DNA from: Paenibacillus lutimineralis
GTDB lineage: Bacteria > Bacillota > Bacilli > Paenibacillales > Paenibacillaceae
NCBI RefSeq assembly: GCF_003991425.1
Contig: NZ_CP034346.1
Coordinates: 21,001 to 85,000 of the forward strand
Length of the DNA stretch: 64,000 nt
Direction: 5' to 3'
Below are positions 49,333-60,045 of this stretch, in pieces. Each line of letters starts with the position of its first letter. Positions within the stretch are counted from its first letter, which is position 1. A program made the position numbers and the translations under genes. The notes beneath the pieces were generated by a model. It was given only the letters and a program-made list of their open reading frames with translations, made no database searches and was not told the origin of the DNA.

Positions 49333-50271
49333 GTGGAGGCACAGGCACTGGAGCGGAAGGCGGAGATGAACCGCGAACTGCGGGAGAAGCTCGTACAGCT
49401 CAAGAAGGAACGCAACGCAATTATTTTAGCGCATTATTATCAACGTGATGAAATTCAGGAGGTTGCCGATTTCCGTGGCGACTCATTTTTGCTTGCCCAG
49501 AAGGCGGCTTCAACCGATGCAGAGACGATCGTCTTCTGTGGAGTTCATTTTATGGGAGAGAGCGCAAAGATTCTGGCACCGAGTAAGACGGTACTTATTC
49601 CGGATGAACGGGCCGGCTGTCCGATGGCCGATATGGTGAATGTCGACGGCCTTCGCAAGCTAAAAGCGCAGCATCCTAATGCCAAGGTTGTTACCTATAT
49701 TAATTCTTCCGCTGAGGTTAAGGCAGAGACCGATATTTGCTGCACATCCTCAAATGCAGTCAAGGTGATCAATTCGGTAGATGCCGATGAGATAATCTGG
49801 GTTCCGGATAAGAACCTGGGTCATTACGTCCAGCAGCACACGGACAAGAAGATGATCATTTGGGAAGGCTATTGCAATACCCACGATATGCTAACCGTAA
49901 AAGATGTGATCGAGATGAGGGCGAAGCATCCTAATGCAGAGTTCGTCGTTCATCCTGAGTGCCGCCCGGAGGTCGTCGCTATGGGCGATTTTGTAGGTAG
50001 TACGACAGCGATCATTGATTATTGCAAAAATTCGAACACACAGGAATTTATCGTCGGAACGGAAGATGGAACCGGATATCAGCTTAGGAAGGATAGCCCG
50101 GATAAGACATTCCATTTTGCATCCAAATTCCTCGTTTGTCCAAATATGAAGGTTAACAACTTGAAGAAACTCGTTAAATGTCTAGAGACGATGCAGCCGC
50201 AGATTTATGTTCCGCCTGCTGTCGCCGACAAGGCTAGAATTTCTCTAGAGCGCATGTTACAAGTGCAGTAG
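49333..50271 (+). CDS. nadA: Quinolinate synthase NadA
   Basis: 312 residues. Fe-S enzyme that condenses iminoaspartate and dihydroxyacetone phosphate into quinolinate. ILAHYYQRDEIQEVADF near 35-51 and cysteines at VFCGVHFMGESAKIL, GCPMADM, CCTSSNAV and HPECRPE are present; three of them hold the cluster. GTG 49333 lies behind GAGGAAGGA. It heads nadA-nadB-nadC; shorter than B. subtilis NadA (368). Confidence 0.94.
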   Translation: MEAQALERKAEMNRELREKLVQLKKERNAIILAHYYQRDEIQEVADFRGDSFLLAQKAASTDAETIVFCGVHFMGESAKILAPSKTVLIPDERAGCPMADMVNVDGLRKLKAQHPNAKVVTYINSSAEVKAETDICCTSSNAVKVINSVDADEIIWVPDKNLGHYVQQHTDKKMIIWEGYCNTHDMLTVKDVIEMRAKHPNAEFVVHPECRPEVVAMGDFVGSTTAIIDYCKNSNTQEFIVGTEDGTGYQLRKDSPDKTFHFASKFLVCPNMKVNNLKKLVKCLETMQPQIYVPPAVADKARISLERMLQVQ

Positions 50272-50306
50272 CATGCGCTACTCTCATCTCAAGACAGGTG
50301 ACTACC

Positions 50307-51923
50307 GTGATTCCACAATATTTGGTCGATTTTGATCTCAGGCAATTGCCTGTGATCGACACAGACATCATTGTAATCGGCTCGGGTATCGCCGGGCTGT
50401 TCACAGCTATTAAGGCAAGTGAAGATCGGCACGTAACGATGATTACGAAGAAGGCACTAATGGAGAGCAATACAAGATATGCGCAAGGCGGTATAGCAGC
50501 CGTCATGTCCGATGACGACTCCGCAGAATCCCATCGAGAGGATACTCTGATGGCAGGCGCCGGGCTATGCTCCTTAGAATCCGTCAACATTCTGGTTCAT
50601 GAAGGGCCTAAGGGCGTAGAGGAACTGATTCGTCTTGGCACATCCTTTGATGTAGAGAATGGAGCGATTGCCCTGACGAAGGAGGGAGCGCATAGCCATC
50701 GTCGTATCCTTCATGCCAATGGGGATGCTACAGGCTATGAGATCGTGCGGGCATTGTCTGAGCAGGTGACTTCTCATGATCGTATTGATGTATGGAGCGA
50801 TCATTATGTCATCGACTTGATTACGGAGGACAATGAATGTCTAGGGGCGCTGGTACAGCGGCCAGATGGACAGCGTGTGTTTCTGCGTGGGCAGGCCACG
50901 ATTCTATGTACCGGAGGGGCCGGTCAATTGTATCGTTATACGACGAATCCGGAGATAGCTACTGGAGACGGTGTAGCGATTGCTTATCGGGCTGGAGCTT
51001 ATTTGCGTGATCTGGAATTTATTCAATTTCATCCTACCTCACTCTGCTATCCCGGGGCACCGCGGTTTCTGATCTCAGAGGCGGTGCGTGGAGAAGGGGC
51101 TGTTCTGCGCAATATCAAAGGCGAACGCTTCATGAAGAAATATCATGAACTACTGGAATTGGCACCTCGAGACATTGTAGCCAGGGCTATCGTGAGCGAG
51201 ATGGAGGCTACGCAATCTACACATGTGTATTTGGATATCACCCATGAATCGCCTGAATTAATCAAGCGTCGGTTCCCGACCATTTATGAGACATGTCTCG
51301 GTTATGGGCTGGATATGACGACGGATTGGATTCCGGTCGCTCCAGCTGCGCATTATATGATGGGGGGCGTTCGTACCAATCATCATGGAGAGACCAACGT
51401 TGAACGACTGTTCGCTTGTGGCGAAGTCTCATCAACCGGGGTGCATGGGGCTAATCGTCTGGCTAGCAATTCGCTATCTGAAGCGATTGTATATGGGAGC
51501 CGGATCATTGAGCGAATCCGTCAACTGGGGCCGATCCGGAGGACGGACTTGAATATTGTTTACTCTAAGGAGCGTATAGAGCAAGAAGTACAGCCGATTG
51601 TTGAACATAGATTGAAGCTGCAGAAGGTGATGGTTCGCCAGGTTGGTGTACGCCGGACGCGGGATGATCTGCTCAAGGGGTTTGAGGAGCTGCAAAGGCT
51701 GCAGCCTATTTTCACCACGGAACTGCATACAAGTGAGCAGATGGAGTTCGCGAATATGTTAACTTGTTCGCTGCTGCTGACAGAATCAGCGCTAACCCGA
51801 GAAGAGAGCCGCGGCGGGCATTATCGTGAAGATTTTCCGTCGCGGAATGATGAGCGTTGGCTGAGGCATATTTTGCGGCACCGAGAACAAGGGATGCTGG
51901 AGGAAATCAGTGATGATGTTTAA
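50307..51923 (+). CDS. nadB: L-aspartate oxidase NadB
   Basis: 538 residues. FAD enzyme oxidising aspartate to iminoaspartate. The dinucleotide motif GSGIAG is at 25-30, NTRYAQGGIAAV near 56, and HPTSLCYPG near 250 and GGVRTNHHGETNVERLFACGE near 353 are family segments. GTG 50307 fits AGGTGA 5 bases upstream; GTG 50298 is the alternative. Overlaps nadC. Confidence 0.95.
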   Translation: MIPQYLVDFDLRQLPVIDTDIIVIGSGIAGLFTAIKASEDRHVTMITKKALMESNTRYAQGGIAAVMSDDDSAESHREDTLMAGAGLCSLESVNILVHEGPKGVEELIRLGTSFDVENGAIALTKEGAHSHRRILHANGDATGYEIVRALSEQVTSHDRIDVWSDHYVIDLITEDNECLGALVQRPDGQRVFLRGQATILCTGGAGQLYRYTTNPEIATGDGVAIAYRAGAYLRDLEFIQFHPTSLCYPGAPRFLISEAVRGEGAVLRNIKGERFMKKYHELLELAPRDIVARAIVSEMEATQSTHVYLDITHESPELIKRRFPTIYETCLGYGLDMTTDWIPVAPAAHYMMGGVRTNHHGETNVERLFACGEVSSTGVHGANRLASNSLSEAIVYGSRIIERIRQLGPIRRTDLNIVYSKERIEQEVQPIVEHRLKLQKVMVRQVGVRRTRDDLLKGFEELQRLQPIFTTELHTSEQMEFANMLTCSLLLTESALTREESRGGHYREDFPSRNDERWLRHILRHREQGMLEEISDDV

Positions 51924-52779
51924 TGGATATAATGAAGGGCTTGTGGAGTCGATTCGTATATGGCTGCGCGAAGATGTGGGCTCGGGCGATGTTACTACTA
52001 GTGTGACGGTACCGGCCGGCCATGAATCCAAAGGGGTCATCCATGCCAAAGAAGCGGGTATAGTGGCAGGCATGCCTGTCGCGCAATTGGTGTTCGAGGT
52101 CGTGGATCCTACATTGAAATTTACTCCATTCGTTCAGGATGGGGAAGCTATAGCTAAAGGAACCATTCTAGCAGAGGTTGAGGGAAGCACACACAGTATT
52201 CTTACTGGTGAGCGGCTTGCCCTGAATCTTCTACAGCGCCTGTCAGGTATCGCGACGCGTACGCGGTCGTTCATTGACGCTCTGGAAGGGTTGCCTGTGC
52301 GCCTTGTCGATACGCGCAAGACAACGCCTGGCCACCGTATGCTGGAGAAGTATGCTGTACGTATGGGAGGCGGAGCGAACCATCGCTTTGGATTATACGA
52401 TGCGGTTATGATTAAGGATAATCATATCAAGGGTGCAGGTGGAATCACGCAAGCGGTTAGCCGAGCCCGGGCGAATATTCCACATACGATGACGATCGAA
52501 GTGGAGACCGAGAGTCTCGAGCAGGTGAAGGAGGCCCTGACAGCTGGGGCGGATATTATCATGCTCGATAATATGGCTCCGGAGCGGATGAAGGAAGCGG
52601 TAGCTCTCATCAAGTCTAAGGCTCCGCACGTCACCGTGGAGGCATCCGGGAATGTCTCGCTGCAGACGATTCATAGTATCGCCGAGAGTGGCATCGATGT
52701 AATCTCTGTAGGCCGGTTGACATATTCGTTCGAAAGCCTGGATATTAGTTTGGATCTGGGCGAGAAGAAAGTGAGGTAG
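51913..52779 (+). CDS. nadC: Nicotinate-nucleotide pyrophosphorylase NadC
   Basis: 288 residues. Converts quinolinate and PRPP to nicotinate mononucleotide. [12 protein letters not shown] near 15-26, [13 protein letters not shown] near 104-116, [17 protein letters not shown] near 134-150, and the DAVMIKDNH stretch near 170 are diagnostic. The GTG-ATG-ATG cluster at 51910-51918 leaves the exact start open. Overlaps nadB by 11 bases. Confidence 0.95.
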   Translation: MMFNGYNEGLVESIRIWLREDVGSGDVTTSVTVPAGHESKGVIHAKEAGIVAGMPVAQLVFEVVDPTLKFTPFVQDGEAIAKGTILAEVEGSTHSILTGERLALNLLQRLSGIATRTRSFIDALEGLPVRLVDTRKTTPGHRMLEKYAVRMGGGANHRFGLYDAVMIKDNHIKGAGGITQAVSRARANIPHTMTIEVETESLEQVKEALTAGADIIMLDNMAPERMKEAVALIKSKAPHVTVEASGNVSLQTIHSIAESGIDVISVGRLTYSFESLDISLDLGEKKVR

Positions 52780-52784
52780 AATCG

Positions 52785-53549
52785 ATGTTCCTTGTGGTGG
52801 ATGTCGGCAATACAAATATCGTTCTGGGCATTTATAAGGAGCGGGAACTGCTGCACCATTTCCGGATTGGTACGAATCGTCAATCTACGGTTGATGAATA
52901 TGGCGTGCTGATTTATAACCTGTTCCAAATGTCTAATATAGATATTAAGCAAATCGAAGGGGTCATTATCTCTTCGGTAGTTCCTCCGTTGATGCATGTG
53001 CTGGAGGATCTCAGTGTGAAATACTTACGGAGGAGACCTCTGGTTGTCGGACCGGGAATCAGAACAGGTCTGAATCTAAGATACGAGAATCCGCGTGAGG
53101 TTGGTGCGGACCGGATTGTCAATGCTGTTGCGGCGATTGAGAAGTATGGCAGTCCGCTCGTTGTCGTTGATTTCGGTACTGCGACAACCTTCGACTGCGT
53201 GGATGCAGGAGGAAATTATCTCGGCGGAGCAATTGTTCCGGGGATCGGAATCTCGACGGAGGCGCTGTATCAAAGAGCCTCGAAATTACCGCGGATTGAA
53301 TTGGAGAAGCCGAAGAAGGTCATTGGCCGCAACACGGTACATGCCATGCAGGCCGGCATCATATTTGGATATGCAGGGCAGGTTGATGGTATCGTAGAGA
53401 GAATCGGCCGTGAGATGGATGGAGATATCAAGGTAATCGCTACTGGTGGCCTTGCCGAGCTGATTGCCAGCGAATCAAAATCTATTCAGGAAGTAGATCC
53501 ACTCTTGACCCTAGAGGGATTGCGTATTATTTACGAACGCAACCAATAA
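52785..53549 (+). CDS. coaX: Type III pantothenate kinase
   Basis: 254 residues. First step of CoA synthesis. The N-terminal [16 protein letters not shown] phosphate-binding motif, the [11 protein letters not shown] segment near 106 and the [13 protein letters not shown] motif near 125 mark CoaX. Five bases after nadC, AGTGAGGT upstream; probably in the same transcript. Confidence 0.95.
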   Translation: MFLVVDVGNTNIVLGIYKERELLHHFRIGTNRQSTVDEYGVLIYNLFQMSNIDIKQIEGVIISSVVPPLMHVLEDLSVKYLRRRPLVVGPGIRTGLNLRYENPREVGADRIVNAVAAIEKYGSPLVVVDFGTATTFDCVDAGGNYLGGAIVPGIGISTEALYQRASKLPRIELEKPKKVIGRNTVHAMQAGIIFGYAGQVDGIVERIGREMDGDIKVIATGGLAELIASESKSIQEVDPLLTLEGLRIIYERNQ

Positions 53550-53748
53550 ACAACATTACATTATAGAGGTAGTTCCCAAAGCCCACTTTTGATAAGAAAA
53601 CCAATCGAGGCCAATTCATGGATGAGTGACCGCGATTCAAAGGTAGGTTTTGCGTCCGCTCCTTAGTCCCTAGTTTCATCCAACCTTCTCGGTGCTGAAA
53701 ACCGGCTTTTTTGAACACACATTTATATAGACAAGGGAGGATACTCGG
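53550..53748. other. coaX-hslO gap with dispersed repeat
   Basis: No gene. It begins with GAGGTAGTTCCCAAAG, related to the TTCAAAAAGT palindrome near 11645, and carries the second copy of the dispersed repeat (53652-53717). Confidence 0.5.
53652..53717 (+). repeat. Dispersed intergenic repeat, copy 2
   Basis: Nearly the same as 6791-6857: CATCCAACCTTCT and GGTGCTGAAAACCG are shared, and both end with a T-rich run followed by GAACA. It lies 31 bases before the hslO GTG. Confidence 0.75.
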
Positions 53749-54651
53749 GTGGACAATTCCGTAAATACAACAACTCAAGACCATCTTATTCGTGGAATCG
53801 CACTGGATGGCAAGGTTCGTGCCTTCGCCGTTCGCACAACCGGGCTCGTTGAAGAGCTGCGACGCAGACATGATACATTCCCAACGACAACGGCAGCATT
53901 AGGCCGTACGGTTACCGCAGCGGCTATGATGGGTGCTATGTTAAAGGGCGACGAGAAATTAACGGTGCAAGTGAAGGGCGATGGTCCTATCGGGCAGATT
54001 ATTGCCGATGCCAACGCCAAAGGTGAGGTTCGTGGTACAGTCAAGAACCCCCATGTTCAGACGCCGAGCAAGAGAAAAGGAAAAATGGATGTAGCCGCTG
54101 CTGTAGGAACCACCGGTTTTATTCATGTCACCAAGGATTTAGGATTGAAGGAGCCGTATAGCGGAAGCTCGCCTATTATTTCGGGTGAGATCGCTGAGGA
54201 CCTCACCTATTATTTTGCAGTATCGGAGCAGACTCCGTCCGCTGTTGGTTTGGGTGTTCTGGTGAATGAGGATAACTCTGTCATTGTGGCTGGAGGGTTC
54301 ATCATTCAACTAATGCCAGGACTTAGCGACGAAGAGATTAGCGCTATCGAGCAATCCATCGGAAGATTTCCGCCAGTGACTTCGCTGCTTGATCAAGGGA
54401 TGGAGCTTGAGGAGATGCTGCGCTGGATCGTTCCTGACGTGAAGATTTTGGACGAGATGGACATTGTATTCGCTTGTCATTGTTCGCGGGAGCGTGTTGA
54501 ACGTACACTGATCAGCTTGGGTAGAAAAGAGCTGGAGGAGATCCGTGATTCCAGCCATGAAGAAGAAGAGGTTATCTGTGACTTTTGCAATGAAGTGTAT
54601 AAATTCAGTCGCGAAGACATCAGTGAATTAATCACCCGGCTTGACCAGTAG
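53749..54651 (+). CDS. hslO: Redox-regulated chaperone Hsp33
   Basis: 300 residues. Hsp33 holds unfolding proteins under oxidative stress. DHLIRGIALDGKVRAFAVRTT near 11-31 is the N-terminal signature. The zinc switch cysteines are C243, C245, C277 and C280. GTG 53749 follows AGGGAGG by 8 bases. After coaX, as in B. subtilis. Confidence 0.95.
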   Translation: MDNSVNTTTQDHLIRGIALDGKVRAFAVRTTGLVEELRRRHDTFPTTTAALGRTVTAAAMMGAMLKGDEKLTVQVKGDGPIGQIIADANAKGEVRGTVKNPHVQTPSKRKGKMDVAAAVGTTGFIHVTKDLGLKEPYSGSSPIISGEIAEDLTYYFAVSEQTPSAVGLGVLVNEDNSVIVAGGFIIQLMPGLSDEEISAIEQSIGRFPPVTSLLDQGMELEEMLRWIVPDVKILDEMDIVFACHCSRERVERTLISLGRKELEEIRDSSHEEEEVICDFCNEVYKFSREDISELITRLDQ

Positions 54652-54704
54652 GATAAATAACAGCTGCGGTAGCGGCTAGATCGTTCGAAAATAAGAATGC
54701 GATG

Positions 54705-54751
54705 CTTTGCCCTTGGAATCAGAAATGATCCGAAAGGGCAAAGTATTTTTT
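54705..54751 (+). terminator. Intrinsic terminator after hslO
   Basis: CTTTGCCCTT (54705-54714) pairs with AAGGGCAAAG (54734-54743), followed by TATTTTTT. Confidence 0.87.
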
Positions 54752-54761
54752 GTGTCCTTTC

Positions 54762-54830
54762 TTGACAACTCCTACCTTAGGTTGTTAAGATAATAGATAG
54801 TAAAACCAACTTAATTACTCGGAAATAAAT
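54762..54830 (+). promoter_or_regulatory. cysK: cysK promoter with possible CymR site
   Basis: TTGACA (54762-54767), 18 bases, TAAGAT (54786-54791). Just downstream, AACTTAATTACTCGGAAATA (54807-54826) resembles the CymR operator type (with AT-CGGAA core) known for cysteine genes in Firmicutes. The match is by eye only. Confidence 0.5.
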
Positions 54831-54874
54831 GAAGACAGAAAATATGGTATTTTCTTCGAATAGTCTTCATTTTT
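54829..54874 (+). terminator. cysK: Intrinsic terminator in the cysK leader
   Basis: ATGAAGAC (54829-54836) pairs with GTCTTCAT (54863-54870), enclosing AGAAAAT (54837-54843)/ATTTTCT (54849-54855); the stem runs into TTTTT. It lies downstream of the putative promoter and 107 bases before cysK, so it might attenuate the transcript or end a small RNA. No known riboswitch is seen. The rest of 54875-54981 has no gene. Confidence 0.65.
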
Positions 54875-54981
54875 ACATCAAGATTATATGTTAAAGTTCA
54901 AGCTCAAAGGGTGGCATGTCGCTATTCGGCTCGCTGCTTCGATGAACTACCTCATGCTTTTTATCCAAAGGAGGGCTTTAT

Positions 54982-55920
54982 ATGGCAAAGGTCGTAAATA
55001 ATGTAACAGAGTTGATCGGTGGTACACCTCTAGTCCGCTTGAATCGGATTGTTCCTGAGGATAGCGCAGAAATCTACGTAAAGCTAGAGTACCAAAATCC
55101 AGGCTCCAGTGTTAAGGACCGGATTGCAATCAGCATCGTTGAGGAAGCGGAGAAGGCTGGCAAATTGAAACCAGGCGGTACAATTGTTGAAGCGACCAGT
55201 GGTAACACGGGGATCGGTCTTGCACTCGTTGCTGCTGCCAAAGGCTACAAGGCGGTTATCATTATGCCTGAGACGATGAGCATTGAACGTCGCAATCTGC
55301 TGCGTGCATACGGAGCAGAGCTTGTTCTGACTCCAGGATCGGAAGGAATGAACGGAGCTGTTAAGAAGGCGGAAGAGATTCTTGCTGAACATCCGGATTA
55401 TTTCCTCGCGGATCAATTTAGAAACCAAGCTAACGTGAAAATTCACCGTGAGACGACAGGTCCTGAAATCGTTGAGGCTATTGAGTCGCTTGACGGTAAA
55501 TTGGATGCTTTCGTAGCTGGGATCGGAACGGGTGGCACCATTAGTGGCGCAGGTGAAGTTCTTAAGAAGCACTTCCCTGACGTGAAGATCTATGCAGTAG
55601 AGCCTGCAGCGTCTCCCATTTTGTCAGGCGGCAAACCAGGCCCACATAAGATCCAAGGCCTCGGGGCTAACTTCATTCCTGAGATTTTGAACCGTGAGAT
55701 TTATGATGAAATTATTCATGTTGAGAATGACGAAGCCTTCGATCAAGCACGTCACGTTGCTAGAGAAGAAGGGATTCTAGGCGGTATTTCCTCCGGCGCA
55801 GCTGTATTCGCTGCCCTTAAAGTGGCTAAGGAGCTCGGCAAAGGCAAACGCGTAGTAGCGGTGATTCCAAGTAATGGCGAACGCTATCTGAGTACACCAC
55901 TCTACAATTTCGAAGCTTAA
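54982..55920 (+). CDS. cysK: Cysteine synthase A
   Basis: 312 residues. Makes cysteine from O-acetylserine and sulfide using PLP. The PLP lysine is K45 in [16 protein letters not shown] at 72-77 binds the phosphate/substrate, and [10 protein letters not shown] near 177 holds PLP phosphate. AAAGGAGGGC precedes ATG 54982. In B. subtilis cysK also follows hslO (with yacD between) and is CymR-controlled. Confidence 0.95.
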   Translation: MAKVVNNVTELIGGTPLVRLNRIVPEDSAEIYVKLEYQNPGSSVKDRIAISIVEEAEKAGKLKPGGTIVEATSGNTGIGLALVAAAKGYKAVIIMPETMSIERRNLLRAYGAELVLTPGSEGMNGAVKKAEEILAEHPDYFLADQFRNQANVKIHRETTGPEIVEAIESLDGKLDAFVAGIGTGGTISGAGEVLKKHFPDVKIYAVEPAASPILSGGKPGPHKIQGLGANFIPEILNREIYDEIIHVENDEAFDQARHVAREEGILGGISSGAAVFAALKVAKELGKGKRVVAVIPSNGERYLSTPLYNFEA

Positions 55921-55976
55921 TTCTATAACCTCTATAATTCGTGAGCTTTCCCTGCGCGAGTCAGATCATATACCGT

Positions 55977-56013
55977 CCCCCGGGTAGTTCGGTTCGAACT
56001 CCTGGGGGTTTTT
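55977..56013 (+). terminator. Intrinsic terminator after cysK
   Basis: CCCCC (55977-55981) and GGGGG (56004-56008), with AGTTCG/CGAACT inside, then TTTTTG. Confidence 0.9.
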
Positions 56014-56080
56014 GTATACCCATAGAGGTGGTTAAACACACACTTATAGACGAACTTGTACTTTAATAAGAGAGAAAAGC

Positions 56081-56092
56081 TTAGTATACTAA
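56081..56092. promoter_or_regulatory. 12-base palindrome before pabB
   Basis: TTAGTATACTAA is a perfect palindrome holding TATACT, a possible -10. No good -35 at normal spacing. It may be a promoter or operator of the pab/fol genes. Confidence 0.4.
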
Positions 56093-56128
56093 CAGGCACA
56101 AACAAGATGATGGAGGATACAGCGTCTA

Positions 56129-57697
56129 ATGAAGACTATGCTAACATTTGAAGATTGGGTTCGTCTGGCACAGGAAGGGAGCTGGACAATGCTTCCGTAT
56201 GCAGTGAAGATGCATGCTGAGGACCCGTTGCCAGACCATTGGTCTGCTGCTTGGGAGGAAGCACATCCCTATTGCTGTGTACTAGAGAGTGGAAAAGGAG
56301 GACGCTTCACCTTTCTCGGTTTGACACCGGTGTCTGTGATCCGGGGCAAGGCAGAGTCAGCTCGTATCTATGATCTAAGCCAAGAGCGGTCTAAGGTGGC
56401 AATGCTAGAGGGCAAGCCGCTTGAACTGTTAGGAAAGTGGCTCGCTCCCTATACAGCTCCGTCTATCTCAGAACTCCCTTTCTTCAGTGGCGGAGCCGTT
56501 GGATTTCTCGGTTATGATGTGGCTAGATCATTGGAGCGCCTGCCGCAATTGGCAGAGGATGATCTTAAGCTTGATGATTATATCTGGATGAGGTTTGAGG
56601 AGCTGTGGGTTGTTGATGCTCTGAATAGTGATATTTATGCGGTTGTCCATTGTCCGATAGCAGGCAATGAAGAGGGCATCGAGAATTTACGGGAAAAATA
56701 TGACTTGGCTGAAAGAACGGCTGCTCAAATGATGGAGCAATGGCAGAGGTTCAGCAGAGTAAAGAGCGGGAATACCAAGCAGAACTCAGAGTCTACATTG
56801 GATTCTGTGCAGGAGCCTACGGCACATAGTGCCTCTTTCTCGCAAGAGGGCTTCGAGCGGGCGGTGGAACAAGTGCGGAGATATATCGCTGCGGGCGATG
56901 TATTTCAAGTCAACCTTTCATTGAGACAAGCATTTCCTCTAGCGGTCTCGCCTGAGCACATTTATGAAGACTTAAGAGAAATTAACCCTTCGCCTTATAT
57001 GGGGTTCATGAGCTTTCCCGACTTTCAACTTGTATCCGCCTCGCCTGAGCTGCTGATCAAGCTGGATCAGGGAGTCATGCGCACCCGTCCAATTGCAGGA
57101 ACGCGGCGCCGCGGCCTGACTGAGGCCGAGGATCGGAAGATGGAGGAAGAACTACGTACGAACGAGAAGGAGCAGGCGGAGCATATTATGCTTGTTGATC
57201 TACTTCGCAATGATCTGGGGCGGGTAGCTGAGTTTGGCTCTGTCAAAGTAAGCGAGCTGTTTACCATCGAACGTTATTCACATGTCATGCATCTGGTATC
57301 TGAGGTGGAGGGATGGCTTCCATCAGACAAGACAGCGATGGATGCGATTGCGGCCGTCTTTCCTGGTGGGACGATTACAGGAGCGCCCAAGATCAGGACG
57401 ATGGAGATTATCGAGGAGCTGGAGCCTGTCACCCGCGGGCCTTATACCGGGGCGATGGGGTGGATTGACTATAACGGCAATATGGAATTAAATATTATTA
57501 TACGTACGCTGGTCGTAAAAGACGGATTCGGATATATTCAGACGGGAGCGGGAATCGTCATCGATTCTTTGCCTTACCGAGAGTATCGGGAATGTCATAA
57601 TAAGGCCAAGGCAATAGCCATGGCGTTGGGAAGAAGCCATCAGGATGGATGCCAAGGCGACAAGAAGGGGGATGAAGGAAATGATACTGGTCATTGA
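56129..57697 (+). CDS. pabB: Aminodeoxychorismate synthase component I
   Basis: 522 residues. Aminates chorismate to 4-amino-4-deoxychorismate with PabA. The chorismate-binding domain has [12 protein letters not shown] near 263, PSPYMGFM near 288, [10 protein letters not shown] near 317 and [20 protein letters not shown] near 414. It could also be read as anthranilate synthase I, but the PIAGT motif and the neighbours pabA, pabC and fol genes point to PabB. Overlaps pabA by 17 bases. Confidence 0.92.
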   Translation: MKTMLTFEDWVRLAQEGSWTMLPYAVKMHAEDPLPDHWSAAWEEAHPYCCVLESGKGGRFTFLGLTPVSVIRGKAESARIYDLSQERSKVAMLEGKPLELLGKWLAPYTAPSISELPFFSGGAVGFLGYDVARSLERLPQLAEDDLKLDDYIWMRFEELWVVDALNSDIYAVVHCPIAGNEEGIENLREKYDLAERTAAQMMEQWQRFSRVKSGNTKQNSESTLDSVQEPTAHSASFSQEGFERAVEQVRRYIAAGDVFQVNLSLRQAFPLAVSPEHIYEDLREINPSPYMGFMSFPDFQLVSASPELLIKLDQGVMRTRPIAGTRRRGLTEAEDRKMEEELRTNEKEQAEHIMLVDLLRNDLGRVAEFGSVKVSELFTIERYSHVMHLVSEVEGWLPSDKTAMDAIAAVFPGGTITGAPKIRTMEIIEELEPVTRGPYTGAMGWIDYNGNMELNIIIRTLVVKDGFGYIQTGAGIVIDSLPYREYRECHNKAKAIAMALGRSHQDGCQGDKKGDEGNDTGH

Positions 57698-58262
57698 TAA
57701 TTATGATTCATTTACGTACAATCTGGTGCAGTATTTGGGAGAGCTTGGGGAAGACGTTGTTGTTAAGCGTAATGATGAGATTGATCTGAACGGGATAGCC
57801 GAGCTTAAGCCAGATCACATTCTGCTCTCTCCGGGTCCTTGTACACCAAACGAGGCCGGAATTACACTGGATGTCATTGAGCGGTTCAAAGGAGTCATTC
57901 CGATCTTTGGCGTCTGTCTCGGTCATCAAGCGATCGGTCAGGCCTTCGGCGGGAACGTAATTCGCGCGGAGCGCTTAATGCACGGGAAGACTTCGCCCAT
58001 TCACCATCAGGGTGAATCGGTATTCACGGGGCTGCCATCTCCATTTACGGCGACACGCTATCATTCCCTGATCGTTGAGCGGGAGAGTCTGCCGGATTGT
58101 CTGGAGATCACCGCGGAGACTGCAGAGGGAGAAATTATGGGCTTACGTCATAAGGAATACGCCGTTGAAGGCGTGCAATTCCATCCGGAGTCCATCATCA
58201 CCGATCATGGACATCAAATTCTCCGCAACTTCTTAAGCCGGAAGGCAGAAGCATTCATATGA
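57681..58262 (+). CDS. pabA: Aminodeoxychorismate/anthranilate synthase glutamine amidotransferase
   Basis: 193 residues. Class I glutamine amidotransferase; [18 protein letters not shown] at the start, catalytic Cys in FGVCLGHQA near 79 and His in GVQFHPES near 170. In B. subtilis PabA serves both folate and tryptophan synthesis. ATG 57681 with AAGGGGG upstream. ATGA overlap with pabC. Confidence 0.95.
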   Translation: MILVIDNYDSFTYNLVQYLGELGEDVVVKRNDEIDLNGIAELKPDHILLSPGPCTPNEAGITLDVIERFKGVIPIFGVCLGHQAIGQAFGGNVIRAERLMHGKTSPIHHQGESVFTGLPSPFTATRYHSLIVERESLPDCLEITAETAEGEIMGLRHKEYAVEGVQFHPESIITDHGHQILRNFLSRKAEAFI

Positions 58263-59140
58263 AATATATCGGGGTGAATGGAGTTCCCACCCCAGCCGCT
58301 GAAGCCGTGCTGTCCGTAATGGATCACGGCTTCATGTACGGGATGGGCTTGTTCGAGACTTTTCGGACTTATGGTGGACGTCCATTTTTAATAGAGAGGC
58401 ATCTGGAACGACTTGAGCAAGGCTGCAGGAGTCTGGGGATTCGTTACCCGCTGCAGTTAGATCAAGTTGTCCAAGAGATCGGAGAATTGCTTCGTCTCAA
58501 TGATCTTCAGGACGGTTATATTCGTCTTACAGTATCGGCAGGAGAAGGCCCGCTTGGACTTCCCTCAGAAGATTACGGGGATCCTACTGTAATTATTTAT
58601 GTTAAGTCACTAGCGCCAGTAGATCCGCAGCTGTATATGGAGGGCAAGTCGCTATATCGGCTGAACACGCCTAGGAATACACCGGAGGGTGAGGTTCGCC
58701 TCAAATCGCTTCATTATATGAATAATATGCTGGCGAAGCGTGAATTAAGAGAATACACGCCTTTAAGGGCGGGTAATTACGAAGGGATGCAGCTGACTGC
58801 GGATGGTTATTTGGCTGAGGGTATCGTAAGCAATCTATTCTTTGTGCAGAATGGCAAGCTACATACGCCTGATATAGGCACTGGTATTCTACCAGGGATT
58901 ACCCGTGCGTTCATTCTGCAACTGGCTAACCAATTGGAACTGCCGTTTGAAGAAGGATATTATAAGTGGGACCGATTGAAGGAAGCGGATGAGATCTTTG
59001 TGACGAATTCCATTCAAGAGGCGGTACCCGTAACATGTCTTCTTGAGCCTGAAGGAGGCATTTATATAGTCGGAAATGGTAAGATGGGATCTATTACAAG
59101 ACAGCTTATAGAGCAATATAGACAAAAGGCGGGAGTATAA
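58259..59140 (+). CDS. pabC: Aminodeoxychorismate lyase
   Basis: 293 residues. PLP fold-type IV enzyme releasing 4-aminobenzoate. [19 protein letters not shown] near 22-40 is the family segment; the PLP lysine is probably in [15 protein letters not shown] near 149, and EGIVSNLFF near 184 is conserved. Resembles D-amino acid transaminases, but context and motif support PabC. It overlaps pabA by four bases and touches folP. Confidence 0.93.
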   Translation: MKYIGVNGVPTPAAEAVLSVMDHGFMYGMGLFETFRTYGGRPFLIERHLERLEQGCRSLGIRYPLQLDQVVQEIGELLRLNDLQDGYIRLTVSAGEGPLGLPSEDYGDPTVIIYVKSLAPVDPQLYMEGKSLYRLNTPRNTPEGEVRLKSLHYMNNMLAKRELREYTPLRAGNYEGMQLTADGYLAEGIVSNLFFVQNGKLHTPDIGTGILPGITRAFILQLANQLELPFEEGYYKWDRLKEADEIFVTNSIQEAVPVTCLLEPEGGIYIVGNGKMGSITRQLIEQYRQKAGV

Positions 59141-59977
59141 ATGCAACCAAAACGATATAAACGTAGTTACCGCTGTGGTGATACGGTGCTTGAGTTAGGT
59201 AACCGCACGTTAATTATGGGTATCCTTAATGTAACCCCGGATTCCTTCTCGGATGGGGGGCGTTATAATCGGATGGATGAGGCGATCCGCCATGCCGAGG
59301 AGATGATAGCTGCCGGAGCAGATATTATCGACATTGGTGGAGAGTCAACACGGCCCGGGCATAACCCAGTAGGAGCAGAGGAAGAACTGAAGCGGGTTGT
59401 CCCTATCGTAGAGGCGCTTCATCGCGTGATGCCGCAGGTTCCTTTGTCGGTGGATACCTATAAGGCTATCGTCGCAAGAGAGTCGCTTCAGGCGGGGGCT
59501 CATATTATTAATGATGTGTGGGGCTTCAAGGCAGACCCGGAGATGGCTGCGGTAGCAGCGCAATTTGATTGCCCGGCGATCATCATGCACAATCGGCATG
59601 ACCGTAATTATAATGCTCTGATGCAGGATGTGGCGGATGATCTGCTTGAGAGCGTTAGAATTGCTAGAGATGCCGGAGTGCGTGACGATAATATCATCCT
59701 TGATCCGGGGATTGGATTTGCTAAGGACTACGAGGAGAATCTGAAAGTGATGCAATCGCTGGACGAGCTGGTCCATCTTGGCTTCCCGATGCTGCTGGGG
59801 ACGTCGCGTAAGAGATTTATTAGAACGACGCTCGATCTGCCGGTAGATGAGCTTGTGTTCGGAACAGCAGCTACGGTAGCGCTTGGTATTGCTCAAGGTT
59901 GTCAGGTCGTAAGAGTGCATGATGTGAAGGAGATTAAGCAGACGGTACAGATGTGCGATGCTATTGTGTATATTTAA
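59141..59977 (+). CDS. folP: Dihydropteroate synthase
   Basis: 278 residues, TIM barrel. Joins 4-aminobenzoate and the pterin pyrophosphate. LIMGILNVTPDSFSDGG near 23-39 and DIIDIGGESTRPG near 60-72 are diagnostic. The start follows the pabC stop directly. Called sul in B. subtilis; target of sulfonamides. Confidence 0.96.
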   Translation: MQPKRYKRSYRCGDTVLELGNRTLIMGILNVTPDSFSDGGRYNRMDEAIRHAEEMIAAGADIIDIGGESTRPGHNPVGAEEELKRVVPIVEALHRVMPQVPLSVDTYKAIVARESLQAGAHIINDVWGFKADPEMAAVAAQFDCPAIIMHNRHDRNYNALMQDVADDLLESVRIARDAGVRDDNIILDPGIGFAKDYEENLKVMQSLDELVHLGFPMLLGTSRKRFIRTTLDLPVDELVFGTAATVALGIAQGCQVVRVHDVKEIKQTVQMCDAIVYI

Positions 59978-60045
59978 CACTTATTACGGAAAATCACTCC
60001 ATTCTGATATGGAAGTAAGATATATTGAAAGGTGGACATTGAATT

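Noticed and set aside
54905..54945. T-box-like AAGGGTGGCA in the cysK leader
   Set aside because: The rest of the antiterminator core is not matched, there is no stem I region, and an intrinsic terminator lies upstream.
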